64,000 bases of DNA, from assembly GCF_900074915.1 (NCBI RefSeq), contig NZ_LT222319.1:3691001-3755000 (forward strand), in the 5' to 3' direction. Positions 53,293 to 61,623 of this stretch are shown here, piece by piece (within the stretch, counting starts at the first letter, position 1; each line of letters begins with the position of its first letter). The position numbers were made by a program, and so were the translations under genes. The notes under the pieces were generated by a model. That model was not told where the DNA came from. It did no database searches and worked only from the letters and a program-made list of their open reading frames with translations. Source of the DNA: Pseudomonas cerasi. GTDB taxonomy: Bacteria; Pseudomonadota; Gammaproteobacteria; Pseudomonadales; Pseudomonadaceae.

Positions 53293-54535
53293 AACGTAAC
53301 GCCTCCGCCGGCTGGGTGCGCGCAGCACGCCAGGCGGGATACAGGGTGGCGAGGAAACTCAGGACCAACGCTGCACCGCAGACCTGGAACACGTCCTGGG
53401 CCATCAGTTGCGAAGGCAGGTAATCGATGAAGTAGACGTCGGCGTTGAGAAACTTGTGGCCGATCAGCCCTTCGAGTGCAGCAATGGCGGCGCTGACATT
53501 GAGCGCCGCCAGAATACCCAGTGCCGCGCCGATCAGCGTACCGACCACGCCGATCACCGTGCCCTGGACCATGAATATCGCCATGATCTGTCGCGGCGTA
53601 GCGCCCAGGGTACGCAGAATGGCGATGTCGCCCTTCTTGTCATTGACCACCATCACCAGCGTGGAAATGATATTGAAGGCCGCCACCGCCACGATCAGCA
53701 GCAGCAACAGACCGATCATGGCTTTTTCCATGCGGATGGCCTGATACAGGTTGCCGTGAGTGCGCGTCCAGTCACGCGAGTAGAAATTGTTTTCGCCCAG
53801 CTTCTGCGCGATTTCCCACGAGGTACGTGGCGCGGCGAACAGGTCGTCGAACTTGAGACGCAGGCCCTGCACCTGATTGGGCTTCCAGCGGTGCAGACGG
53901 CCCAGGTCATCGAGGTTGGTCAGCCCGAGGAAACCGTCGATTTCGCCAGCGCCGACGTGAAAGATGCCGGTCACCTCGAAACGCTTCATACGCGGGAACA
54001 TCCCGGCCGGCGTCACCGTTACTTCAGGTGCAACGAAGGTCAGTTTGTCACCGATACCGACGCCCAGCTTGGCCGCGGCCTTGTCGCCGATCATGATGCC
54101 GAAGCTGCCGGGCGAAAGACTGTCGAGCTGGCCCTGCTTGATGAAGTGGTCAATGATCGAGACCTTGCGCTCTTCAAGCGGGTCGATACCGTTGAGCAGC
54201 ACTTTCTGGACCTTGCCGTCGTGAGTCAGCAAACCCTGCATCTGGGTGAACGGCGCCACGGCCAGCACCTGCGGGTTTTCCTGAACCTTCGCGGCCAGAC
54301 CGCGCCAGTCGGTGATCGGGTCAGCGGATTCGATGGTCGCGTGCGGCACCATGCCGAGCACACGGGTACGCATTTCGTGATCGAAACCATTCATCACCGA
54401 TAACACGACTATCATGACCACAACGCCCAGGGCGAGGCCGATCATGGATGTCAGGGAGATGAAGGAAACAAAATGATTGCGTCGCTTCGCACGGGTGTAG
54501 CGCGTGCCGATAAATACAAAAAGAGGTCTGAACAT
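53285..54535 (-). CDS. lolC: Lipoprotein-releasing ABC permease LolC
   Basis: 416 residues. The same plan as the gene at 51274, with RYTRAKRRNHFVSFIS near residue 12, a periplasmic domain of about 220 residues and three C-terminal membrane segments. First gene of the lolC-lolD-lolE operon, as in P. aeruginosa PA2988-PA2986. LolC binds LolA through its periplasmic domain. Confidence 0.93.
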   Translation of the reverse strand: MFRPLFVFIGTRYTRAKRRNHFVSFISLTSMIGLALGVVVMIVVLSVMNGFDHEMRTRVLGMVPHATIESADPITDWRGLAAKVQENPQVLAVAPFTQMQGLLTHDGKVQKVLLNGIDPLEERKVSIIDHFIKQGQLDSLSPGSFGIMIGDKAAAKLGVGIGDKLTFVAPEVTVTPAGMFPRMKRFEVTGIFHVGAGEIDGFLGLTNLDDLGRLHRWKPNQVQGLRLKFDDLFAAPRTSWEIAQKLGENNFYSRDWTRTHGNLYQAIRMEKAMIGLLLLLIVAVAAFNIISTLVMVVNDKKGDIAILRTLGATPRQIMAIFMVQGTVIGVVGTLIGAALGILAALNVSAAIAALEGLIGHKFLNADVYFIDYLPSQLMAQDVFQVCGAALVLSFLATLYPAWRAARTQPAEALRYE

Positions 54536-54637
54536 GTAGGAATTTGTTCGCAGGAATGAGGACGTCCGTGTGGCGGGCCTTGACGTGCAGCTTTACACTC
54601 GAAACTCTCTGACCACCGCCGCTAGCTTGGGTTCGCC

Positions 54638-55225
54638 ATGTCGACATTAGATGAAGCAGGACGCCGCGAATACTACCGTATCGACGACAGCGTCGCACTG
54701 GAAATTAACCCCCTGTCTGCCGCCGATCAGGCAAGCCAGGATGCCATGCAGGACACCTCGACGCTGTTCGACCTGCTCAGCGAGCTGCACGTCAGCGAGT
54801 TCGAGTCGCAGCATCTGATGCGCCAGCTCGACGAGCGCGACCGAGTGCTGAACAGTTTTCTCAAGTCGCTGAGCAAGCGCATCGACCTGCTGGGCGAAGT
54901 GGTTGCCCACACCGCACTGGGCAAACTGGGCGCTCCCCAGCCGGTCAAACTGTCCGAAGGCGGGATCCAGTTCAATTCGCAACAGGCTTTTGCCGTCGGC
55001 GAACAGCTGTCGATCAAGATGGTGCTCATGCCACAGGCCGCGGGTCTGATGCTGCGCGCGAGGGTTTCGCAGTGCGACACGCTGGCAGACGGCAACTTCG
55101 ATATCAGCACCGACTTTGTCAATCTTCCGGACGCCCAGCGCCAGTTACTCGCCCGCCATGTGTTGCAGCGTCAGGCTCAGCAGCGACGTCAGGCACTGGA
55201 ACAGGGCCAGCCCTCCGGAAATTGA
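54638..55225 (+). CDS. PilZ-domain protein with long helical N-terminal part
   Basis: 195 residues from ATG 54638. REYYR (RxxxR) near residue 10 comes first, then a helical stretch (LLSELHVSEFESQHLMRQLDERD), and LSEGGIQF near 108 at the D/NxSxxG place, with Lys before it where Asp or Asn is usual. C-di-GMP binding is thus possible but not sure. Divergent from lolC; a glycerophosphodiesterase gene follows 44 bases away. Confidence 0.85.
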   Translation: MSTLDEAGRREYYRIDDSVALEINPLSAADQASQDAMQDTSTLFDLLSELHVSEFESQHLMRQLDERDRVLNSFLKSLSKRIDLLGEVVAHTALGKLGAPQPVKLSEGGIQFNSQQAFAVGEQLSIKMVLMPQAAGLMLRARVSQCDTLADGNFDISTDFVNLPDAQRQLLARHVLQRQAQQRRQALEQGQPSGN

Positions 55226-55269
55226 ACGCCCTGCCCCTTTTTCACTATCAGCAGTAGCCAGGAGTAAAC

Positions 55270-55992
55270 GTGACCCTTATCTACGGCCACCGCGGCGCCA
55301 AGGGCGAAGCACCGGAAAACACCCTGACCAGCTTTCAGGAATGCCTCAAGCACGGCGTGCGCCGCTGTGAACTGGACCTGCACCTTTCAAAGGACGGGGA
55401 GTTGATGGTCATTCACGACCCTACCCTCAAGCGCACCACCGACCGGCGCGGCAAGGTCAATGAACACCTGGCAGCCGATCTGGTGACGTATGACGCACGC
55501 AAGGGTGGCCCTGGCTGGGTCTCACCGTGCCCGATTCCACGCCTGGAAGAACTCTTCGAACAATGCGATTTCGAGCACTGGCAGCTGGAGGTCAAAAGCG
55601 CTTCACGCACTCGCGCCGCCAACACCGTGCTGGCGATTCGTGAAATGGCTCAGCGCCATGGCTTGCTGGACAAGGTGACGATCACCTCCAGCTCTCGCGA
55701 AGTACTGCGCGCCGCGCTGGACCTGACGCCGGACATCTCGCGCGGGCTGGTAGCCGAGTACGCCTGGCTTGACCCGCTGAAGGTCGCCCAGAGTTACGGC
55801 TGTGAAATTCTGGCATTGAACTGGACACTGTGTACCCCGGAGCGTCTGCAGAAAGCACAGCGTCAGGGCCTGCATGTGTCGGTATGGACAGTCAACGAGC
55901 CTGCCTTGATGCGCAGGCTCGCTGATTTCGGCGTCGACAGCCTGATTACAGACTTTCCCGGTTTGGCCACTGCCACGCTCGGGAATCGCTGA
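55270..55992 (+). CDS. Glycerophosphodiester phosphodiesterase
   Basis: 240 residues with a GTG start supported by AGGAG five bases before it. The GDPD domain has GHRGAKGEAPENTLTSF at the start (catalytic His, and Glu-Asn), ELDLHLSKDGELMVIHDPTLKRTT near 37 (Glu, Asp, second His) and SVWTVNEPALMRRL near 205. It hydrolyses glycerophosphodiesters to an alcohol and glycerol 3-phosphate. No signal peptide, so it is cytoplasmic like UgpQ. Confidence 0.93.
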   Translation: MTLIYGHRGAKGEAPENTLTSFQECLKHGVRRCELDLHLSKDGELMVIHDPTLKRTTDRRGKVNEHLAADLVTYDARKGGPGWVSPCPIPRLEELFEQCDFEHWQLEVKSASRTRAANTVLAIREMAQRHGLLDKVTITSSSREVLRAALDLTPDISRGLVAEYAWLDPLKVAQSYGCEILALNWTLCTPERLQKAQRQGLHVSVWTVNEPALMRRLADFGVDSLITDFPGLATATLGNR

Positions 55993-56034
55993 AATCGGTC
56001 TCCCCGGCCGGCTCAGGCCACCGGCCGGAGTCGC

Positions 56035-57429
56035 TTAAAAAAGCCGGTTGAGGCCGTCGTATGCAGCTACCCGATAGGCTTCGGCCATGGTCGGGTAGTT
56101 GAAGGTGGTGTTGACGAAGTACTTCATGGTGTTCGCTTCACCCGGCTGGCTCATGATTGCCTGACCGATGTGCACAATCTCGGACGCCTGGTCACCGAAG
56201 CAATGCACGCCCAGCACTTCGAGCGTCTCGCGGTGGAACAGGATCTTCAGCATCCCGACCCGCTCCCCGGAAATCTGCGCACGCGCCATGCCCTTGAAGA
56301 ACGCCTTGCCCACTTCGTAAGGCACCTTGGCCTGCGTCAGTTCGTGTTCGTTCTTGCCGATCGAGCTGATCTCGGGGATGGTGTAGATCCCGGTCGGCAC
56401 ATCGTTGACATAACGCCAGCTGCCATTGTCGACCATACTGCCCGCTGCCGAACGGCCCTGGTCGTAAGCCGCACTGGCCAGGCTTGGCCAGCCAATCACA
56501 TCGCCGGCGCCGTAGACGTTGGAAACGCTGGTGCGGTAGGTCTCGTCCACTTCGATCTGACCACGGCCGTTGGCCTTCAGACCGATGTTCTCAAGACCCA
56601 GCTTGTCGGTGTTGCCGGTACGGCCGTTGCACCACAGCAAGGCATCGGCCTTGATCTTCTTGCCGGACTTGAGGTGCAGGATAACGCCGTTATCCAGACC
56701 TTCGACCTTCTCGTATTCTTCGTTGTGGCGAACCATCACGTTGTTGTTACTGAAGTGATAACTCAGCGCCTGGGAAATTTCCGAATCCAGGAAGCTCAGC
56801 AACTGGTCACGGTTATCGACCAACTCGACCAGCACGCCAAGGCCACTGAAGATCGAGGCGTATTCACAGCCGATCACACCGGCGCCATAAATGATCAGCT
56901 TGCGCGGGGTATGGCCCAGGCTGAGGATGGTGTCGCTGTCGTAGATGCGTTTGTGACTGAAATCGATATCGGCCGGCCGATAAGGGCGCGAACCGGTGGC
57001 GATGATGATCTGGTTGGCCACCAGCTTTTCCACCACACCGTTGGTGCAGACCACGTTGATGCTGGTCTCGTCGGCAAAACTGCCGGTGCCGAAGAACACG
57101 TCGACGCGGTTACGGGCGTAATAACTGGTGCGCGAGGCCACTTGCTTTGAGATGACCATTTCGGCGTTTTTCAACACATCCGGAAACGAAAACCAGCGCG
57201 GCTCGCCGATGGCACGGAACATGGGATTGGTGTTGAACTGAATGATCTGCTTGACCGAGTGACGCAGGGCCTTGGACGGAATGGTACCCAAATGGGTGCA
57301 GTTACCGCCCACCTGCCGACGGCTGTCGACCATGGCGACCTTGCGCCCCGCCTTGGCGGCGTTCATTGCCGCGCCTTCTCCGGCAGGGCCGGAACCCAGT
57401 ACCACTACGTCGTAGTTGTAGACAGCCAT
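56035..57429 (-). CDS. sthA: Soluble pyridine nucleotide transhydrogenase
   Basis: 464 residues from ATG 57429 with AAGGAG seven bases upstream; the frame extends to 57468 but the family starts here. FAD-binding GSGPAGEGAAMNAAKAGRKVA near residue 12, a NAD(P) site GAGVIGCEYASIFSGLGV near 180, and GAGDVIGWPSLASAA near 308. The disulfide of the parent family is lost, with C-T-H-L-G-T in its place, which is the mark of SthA. It passes hydride between NADPH and NAD+. Confidence 0.96.
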   Translation of the reverse strand: MAVYNYDVVVLGSGPAGEGAAMNAAKAGRKVAMVDSRRQVGGNCTHLGTIPSKALRHSVKQIIQFNTNPMFRAIGEPRWFSFPDVLKNAEMVISKQVASRTSYYARNRVDVFFGTGSFADETSINVVCTNGVVEKLVANQIIIATGSRPYRPADIDFSHKRIYDSDTILSLGHTPRKLIIYGAGVIGCEYASIFSGLGVLVELVDNRDQLLSFLDSEISQALSYHFSNNNVMVRHNEEYEKVEGLDNGVILHLKSGKKIKADALLWCNGRTGNTDKLGLENIGLKANGRGQIEVDETYRTSVSNVYGAGDVIGWPSLASAAYDQGRSAAGSMVDNGSWRYVNDVPTGIYTIPEISSIGKNEHELTQAKVPYEVGKAFFKGMARAQISGERVGMLKILFHRETLEVLGVHCFGDQASEIVHIGQAIMSQPGEANTMKYFVNTTFNYPTMAEAYRVAAYDGLNRLF

Positions 57430-57594
57430 GCGTACTCCTTTAAACAGACCGAGGCGCCACTCTGGCATCTCTGGCTAAATCACGCGGCGCAGTCTAGCGC
57501 TACACCGAGGCGGCGAACATTAACCCTTGGTCGCGTCGAAGGCCAATTTTTGTCTGCACGAGGCGCCAGTGACCGGCTGATCCGGCATGTTGAA

Positions 57595-58617
57595 TTAGCG
57601 CGACTGCTCCACGACCAGACGATCAAACGACGCGTTGCTGCGGATGATAAAGCGCTTATCGGCACGAATCACAAAAAAAGCAGGGATTTTATGTTCTTGC
57701 GCATAATTCCAGCCCTGTTGCGGGCCGAGAATCAACAGCAGGGAGGACAGACCGTCGGCCATCAGCGCCGAGGGATGAATGACGGTCACCGACGCCAGGC
57801 CGTGGCTGGTCGGCTTACCGGTCAAGGCATCGAGCGTATCGGAAATGCGCCACCCGTCATGGTCGATGTAACGACGATAGTCGCCCGACGTAGATACGGC
57901 GTAGCCCTTCAGCGGAAATACCTTTTGCGTGACATTGCCATCATCGAGCGGCGCATCGAGCGTCACTCGCCAGGGCGAGCCGTCAGGCTTGAGCCCGCTG
58001 ACTTTCAGTTCACCCGTAGCCTGCACCAGATAATCGTGCAAGCCGAGCGCGTCCATCCGCTCGCTGATGCGATCTACCGCATAGCCGGCGGCGATGCTGT
58101 TGAGGTCCACTTGCACGGCAGCACTCTTGCACAACCGGTCGCCGACGATGCGCAGGTTGCGATAGCCGACCAGCGCCTGAGTCCGGGCCAGTTGCCGCAC
58201 CAGCGGCATCTGCTCGAACAGCATATGAGGCCCCAATCCCCACAGGTCCATCAGCGGCTTGATAGTCAGATCGAAGGCACCGCCGCTCTCCTGCGATAGC
58301 TGTTCGCCCACACCGATCATCTTCAAGACCGGTTCCGGCATCGCCTGGCAGCTATTGGCAGGCAATGCATTAAAGCGTTCGATATCAGAATCAGTGCGCC
58401 AGAGCGACATCTGCTGATCGACCTCGTCCAGAATCGCTTCAACCTCGGGACGCACAGCCGCAGGCTCTGGCTGCCCGGAAGCGCGCGCATACACCACGGA
58501 ATAATGGCTGCCCATGGTCGGCCCGCCAAAGCTTTCCAGCTTGCGTTCCTGGCCACAACCACTGCACACCAGCAACACGAGGCACCCTGCAACCTTGCCA
58601 AACCTACGCAAACCCAT
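57595..58617 (-). CDS. ApbE-type FAD:protein FMN transferase
   Basis: 340 residues from ATG 58617, where a signal-like N-terminus starts (GKVAGCLVLLVCSGCGQ); the frame open to 58728 is not needed. The cysteines fit a lipoprotein, though the -3 residue is not typical. ApbE landmarks: TMGSHYSV near 47, DLNSIAAGYAVDRISERM near 190, TSGDYRRY near 250 and SDTLDALTGKPTSHGLASVTV near 267. The usual H-x-ID-P-x-TG is D-T-LD-A-L-TG here. ApbE adds FMN to Rnf/Nqr subunits and other flavoproteins in the periplasm. It lies upstream of sthA on the same strand. Confidence 0.88.
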   Translation of the reverse strand: MGLRRFGKVAGCLVLLVCSGCGQERKLESFGGPTMGSHYSVVYARASGQPEPAAVRPEVEAILDEVDQQMSLWRTDSDIERFNALPANSCQAMPEPVLKMIGVGEQLSQESGGAFDLTIKPLMDLWGLGPHMLFEQMPLVRQLARTQALVGYRNLRIVGDRLCKSAAVQVDLNSIAAGYAVDRISERMDALGLHDYLVQATGELKVSGLKPDGSPWRVTLDAPLDDGNVTQKVFPLKGYAVSTSGDYRRYIDHDGWRISDTLDALTGKPTSHGLASVTVIHPSALMADGLSSLLLILGPQQGWNYAQEHKIPAFFVIRADKRFIIRSNASFDRLVVEQSR

Positions 58618-58999
58618 GCCCCGCACTATAAAAACCTTCAAAGTGACTTGCCGCCATCGGCGAACAAGACAGAAAAGCGTCCAGAAACCCGCCCTGACAC
58701 CCCGTGAACAACCCCAATACAAGGCCAACCGGCATATTGAGTGGTCGAAGGCGACTTATGATCCCTGCGTGACATGCCTGCTCATCAGGTTTCATCAAAA
58801 TGACACGCCGCAAGATCTCAATTGTCTTGACCTGTCAAGCGTCAGTTAACCGATAGCAAATCGCCGAAACGGTTGTCTTTGAGCCCTGTTACACATACTG
58901 TTACAAGTGCGCATCGCCAGTTGCACACACGAAGTGACGATGCGAACGGGATAAAAACGACAACGGACTCCAAGCCGACGAGCCTGAGCGAGTAACTAA
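58618..58999. other. Intergenic region between apbE-like and MFS genes
   Basis: 382 bases, divergent. A perfect inverted repeat lies at 58826-58839 and a GTTACACATACTGTTAC near-repeat at 58888-58904. These could be operator sites for the MFS gene. No gene was found. Confidence 0.45.
58826..58839. promoter_or_regulatory. Inverted repeat CTTGAC-CT-GTCAAG, possible operator
   Basis: Perfect 6-base arms with a 2-base spacer, about 160 bases before the ATG of the citrate-type transporter. The left arm could also be part of a -35 element (TTGACC). No regulator is encoded next to it. Confidence 0.35.
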
Positions 59000-60292
59000 A
59001 TGGCCTCCACAACAAGTAAGGGCAAAGCGATCTTTCGCGTTGTCAGCGGTAACTTCCTCGAGATGTTCGATTTCATGGTCTATGGCTTCTACGCCACGGC
59101 CATCGCAAAAACCTTCTTCCCTTCCGACAGCGCTTTCGCTTCGTTGATGCTGTCGCTGGCGACCTTCGGCGCAGGCTTCCTCATGCGTCCTCTGGGCGCG
59201 ATTTTTCTCGGCGCTTACATCGACCGTCACGGGCGTCGCAAAGGGCTGATTATCACCCTCGCGATGATGGCAATGGGCACTCTGTTGATTGCCTGCGTGC
59301 CGGGCTACGCCACACTGGGTGTCATCGCACCCTTGCTGGTGCTGCTCGGTCGTTTGCTGCAAGGTTTCTCGGCGGGTGTGGAACTGGGTGGCGTTTCGGT
59401 GTATCTGGCTGAAATCTCGACACCGGGCCGCAAAGGCTTCTTCGTCAGCTGGCAGTCCGCCAGCCAACAGGCCGCCGTGGTCTTCGCCGGCTTGTTGGGC
59501 GTGGGTCTGAACCACTGGCTGAGCCCCGAGCAGATGGGCGAATGGGGCTGGCGCGTGCCGTTCCTGATCGGCTGCCTGATCGTGCCGGCGATCTTCATCA
59601 TCCGTCGCTCGCTGGAAGAGTCCCCAGAGTTCGAAGCCCGTACCCATCGCCCAACGCTGCGTGAAGTGGTGCGCTCCATCAGCCAGAACTTTGGCCTGGT
59701 GCTGGGCGGCATGGCATTGGTGGTGATGACCACCGTGTCGTTCTACCTGATCACCGCCTACACTCCGACCTTCGGCAAGAACGAACTGAACCTGACCGAC
59801 CTGGAAAGCCTGCTGGTGACGGTCTGCGTGGGTGTGTCCAACTTCATCTGGCTGCCGATCATGGGTTCGTTCTCCGATCGCATCGGCCGCAAGCCGCTGC
59901 TGATTGCCGCGACCGTGCTGGCCATCGCCACTGCTTACCCTGCCCTGTCGTGGCTGGTCGCACACCCGAGCTTCGGCAATCTGCTGATGGTCGAGTTGTG
60001 GTTCTCGTTCCTGTACGGCTCCTACAACGGCGCGATGGTCGTGGCGCTGACCGAGATCATGCCGGTCGAAGTCCGCACCACGGGTTTCTCGCTGGCCTAC
60101 AGCCTGGCGACCGCGACCTTCGGCGGCTTCACCCCGGCGGCCTGTACTTACCTGATTCACGAATTGGGCAACAAGGCAGCGCCAGGCATCTGGCTGACCG
60201 GCGCAGCAGTGCTGGGCCTGGTGGCCACGCTGGTGCTGTTCCGCAAGGGCGGGCAAAAGCTTGAAGCGCCTGTGGCGGCTTCCGCCAGCTGA
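59000..60292 (+). CDS. MHS-family MFS transporter, citrate/tricarballylate symporter-like
   Basis: 430 residues, 12 predicted membrane segments. The metabolite:H+ symporter pattern is clear: NFLEMFDFMVYGFYATAIAKTFFP near 20, GAYIDRHGRRKGL near 72 (MFS motif A), RLLQGFSAGVELGGVSVYLAEI near 115 and SDRIGRKPLL near 290. It resembles CitA and TcuC, which move citrate or tricarballylate with protons. No catabolic gene is beside it, so the substrate remains inferred. A strong terminator follows. Confidence 0.85.
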   Translation: MASTTSKGKAIFRVVSGNFLEMFDFMVYGFYATAIAKTFFPSDSAFASLMLSLATFGAGFLMRPLGAIFLGAYIDRHGRRKGLIITLAMMAMGTLLIACVPGYATLGVIAPLLVLLGRLLQGFSAGVELGGVSVYLAEISTPGRKGFFVSWQSASQQAAVVFAGLLGVGLNHWLSPEQMGEWGWRVPFLIGCLIVPAIFIIRRSLEESPEFEARTHRPTLREVVRSISQNFGLVLGGMALVVMTTVSFYLITAYTPTFGKNELNLTDLESLLVTVCVGVSNFIWLPIMGSFSDRIGRKPLLIAATVLAIATAYPALSWLVAHPSFGNLLMVELWFSFLYGSYNGAMVVALTEIMPVEVRTTGFSLAYSLATATFGGFTPAACTYLIHELGNKAAPGIWLTGAAVLGLVATLVLFRKGGQKLEAPVAASAS

Positions 60293-60313
60293 TTGATCGC
60301 TGCATCGCAAAAG

Positions 60314-60349
60314 AAAACCCCGGCTTGAGAGACTCTCGGCCGGGGTTTT
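60314..60349 (+). terminator. Intrinsic terminator, bidirectional
   Basis: AAAACCCCGGC pairs with GCCGGGGTTTT around a loop of about 14 bases. It separates the citrate-type transporter from the converging MFS gene. Confidence 0.9.
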
Positions 60350-60354
60350 GCGTT

Positions 60355-61623
60355 TCAGGCCCTGCGTTTCCAGGGACGGAAGCTGAGCCAGAGCAGCACG
60401 CCAGGCAATTGCAGGGCAATCATGAGGCCCAACGACCACTGGTAAGCTTCGAGCGAGTGACTGGCGCCCTGGGATGCTGGCCACAGATTAAGGACAGCGC
60501 CCATCAGCCACTGGAGGAAAAACGCCAGCACGAATACCACCAGATTGAATGAAGAACTCACCCTGCCCGCCAGTTCCGGTGATACCGATTGCGCCACAAT
60601 GGCGTAGTTCATGGTCGTCGAGGTGCCGAAGAAGCTGAAGCCCATGGCAATCAGATAAGGCGATACCGGCAAGCCGCTGGCCATCAGCACCTGAAAACCG
60701 ATAAAGATCACCATACCGGTGCCACAGATCATGATCGGCTGCACACCGAACCTGCGCAGATAATCGGTGATTGCGCCGAACGTCAGAGATCCCGCCACCA
60801 TCGCGATAGCTCCGAACAACAGCACATTGGCCATCCCGGAATCGCTCAAGCCCGCCATATCACGTAACCACGGCCCCATCCAAAGAGACAGGACCGACAT
60901 GTAGATGGCGTGCGCGAACACCGAGTACAGCGCCAGACGCCAGAACGTCCACGACGAGTACAGTTTGCCGACCGCGGCAAACATATCGCTGTATCGCGTG
61001 TTTTTGCTTTCGTAGGCTTTGGGGACGCTGAGGTGTATGACCACCGCCACACAAAAGGTCAGCAGCGCCAGAACAAGAAATGCTTCTCGCCAGGTCAACC
61101 AGCTCAGCAACACATGCAAAGGCGTAGTCGACGCCATCGCGCCCAGCCCGCCAATCGACAGCAGACAGGCGGTACTCAGTGGCAAACGCTCGACCGGCAA
61201 CCAGATGGCACACGCCTTGATGGCGCTCATCAGCGAACCCGCTACCCCCAGACCGATCAGACCACGCCCGATCAACAACCCGGTTTCGGTGCTGGAAATA
61301 CTGAAGATGACCGAACCGGCAACCGCGAACAACAGCATCGGCGCCTGCACGCTGCGCGGGCCATAACGGTCGAGCATCACGCCAAGCGGGATCTGCGCGG
61401 CGGCGAAGGTCAGAAAGTAGACACCGGTCAGCAGACCCAGACTGCTGGCGGGCAAGCTCAGGTCGGTTTGCAGATCGACGTAGATCACCGCATTGACGGT
61501 ACGAAACAGGTAGGAAACGAAATGCCCCAGGCCAAAGGGAATGAAAATTGTCAGAAACAGCAGGAAAAAGCTGCTCTTGAGCTTTTGCTGCGAAGCGTCC
61601 AGAGCCGAACTGTTATTCATCAC
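60355..61623 (-). CDS. MFS transporter linked to a LanB-type gene
   Basis: 422 residues, about 12 membrane segments. GVMLDRYGPRSVQAPM near 81 corresponds to MFS motif A and GRGLIGLGVAGSLMSAIKACAIW near 120 to the motif B region. The start codon lies inside the last codons of the LanB-type gene (overlap of 11 bases), so the two are probably made together. In this setting it may export the product of the LanB-type enzyme, or give resistance; the substrate cannot be read from sequence. Confidence 0.85.
   Translation of the reverse strand: MMNNSSALDASQQKLKSSFFLLFLTIFIPFGLGHFVSYLFRTVNAVIYVDLQTDLSLPASSLGLLTGVYFLTFAAAQIPLGVMLDRYGPRSVQAPMLLFAVAGSVIFSISSTETGLLIGRGLIGLGVAGSLMSAIKACAIWLPVERLPLSTACLLSIGGLGAMASTTPLHVLLSWLTWREAFLVLALLTFCVAVVIHLSVPKAYESKNTRYSDMFAAVGKLYSSWTFWRLALYSVFAHAIYMSVLSLWMGPWLRDMAGLSDSGMANVLLFGAIAMVAGSLTFGAITDYLRRFGVQPIMICGTGMVIFIGFQVLMASGLPVSPYLIAMGFSFFGTSTTMNYAIVAQSVSPELAGRVSSSFNLVVFVLAFFLQWLMGAVLNLWPASQGASHSLEAYQWSLGLMIALQLPGVLLWLSFRPWKRRA

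Noticed and set aside
57595..58617. Loss of activity in the ApbE-type protein because His of the TG motif region is changed
   Set aside because: Only one part of the motif differs and the other landmarks are kept, so I do not call it inactive.
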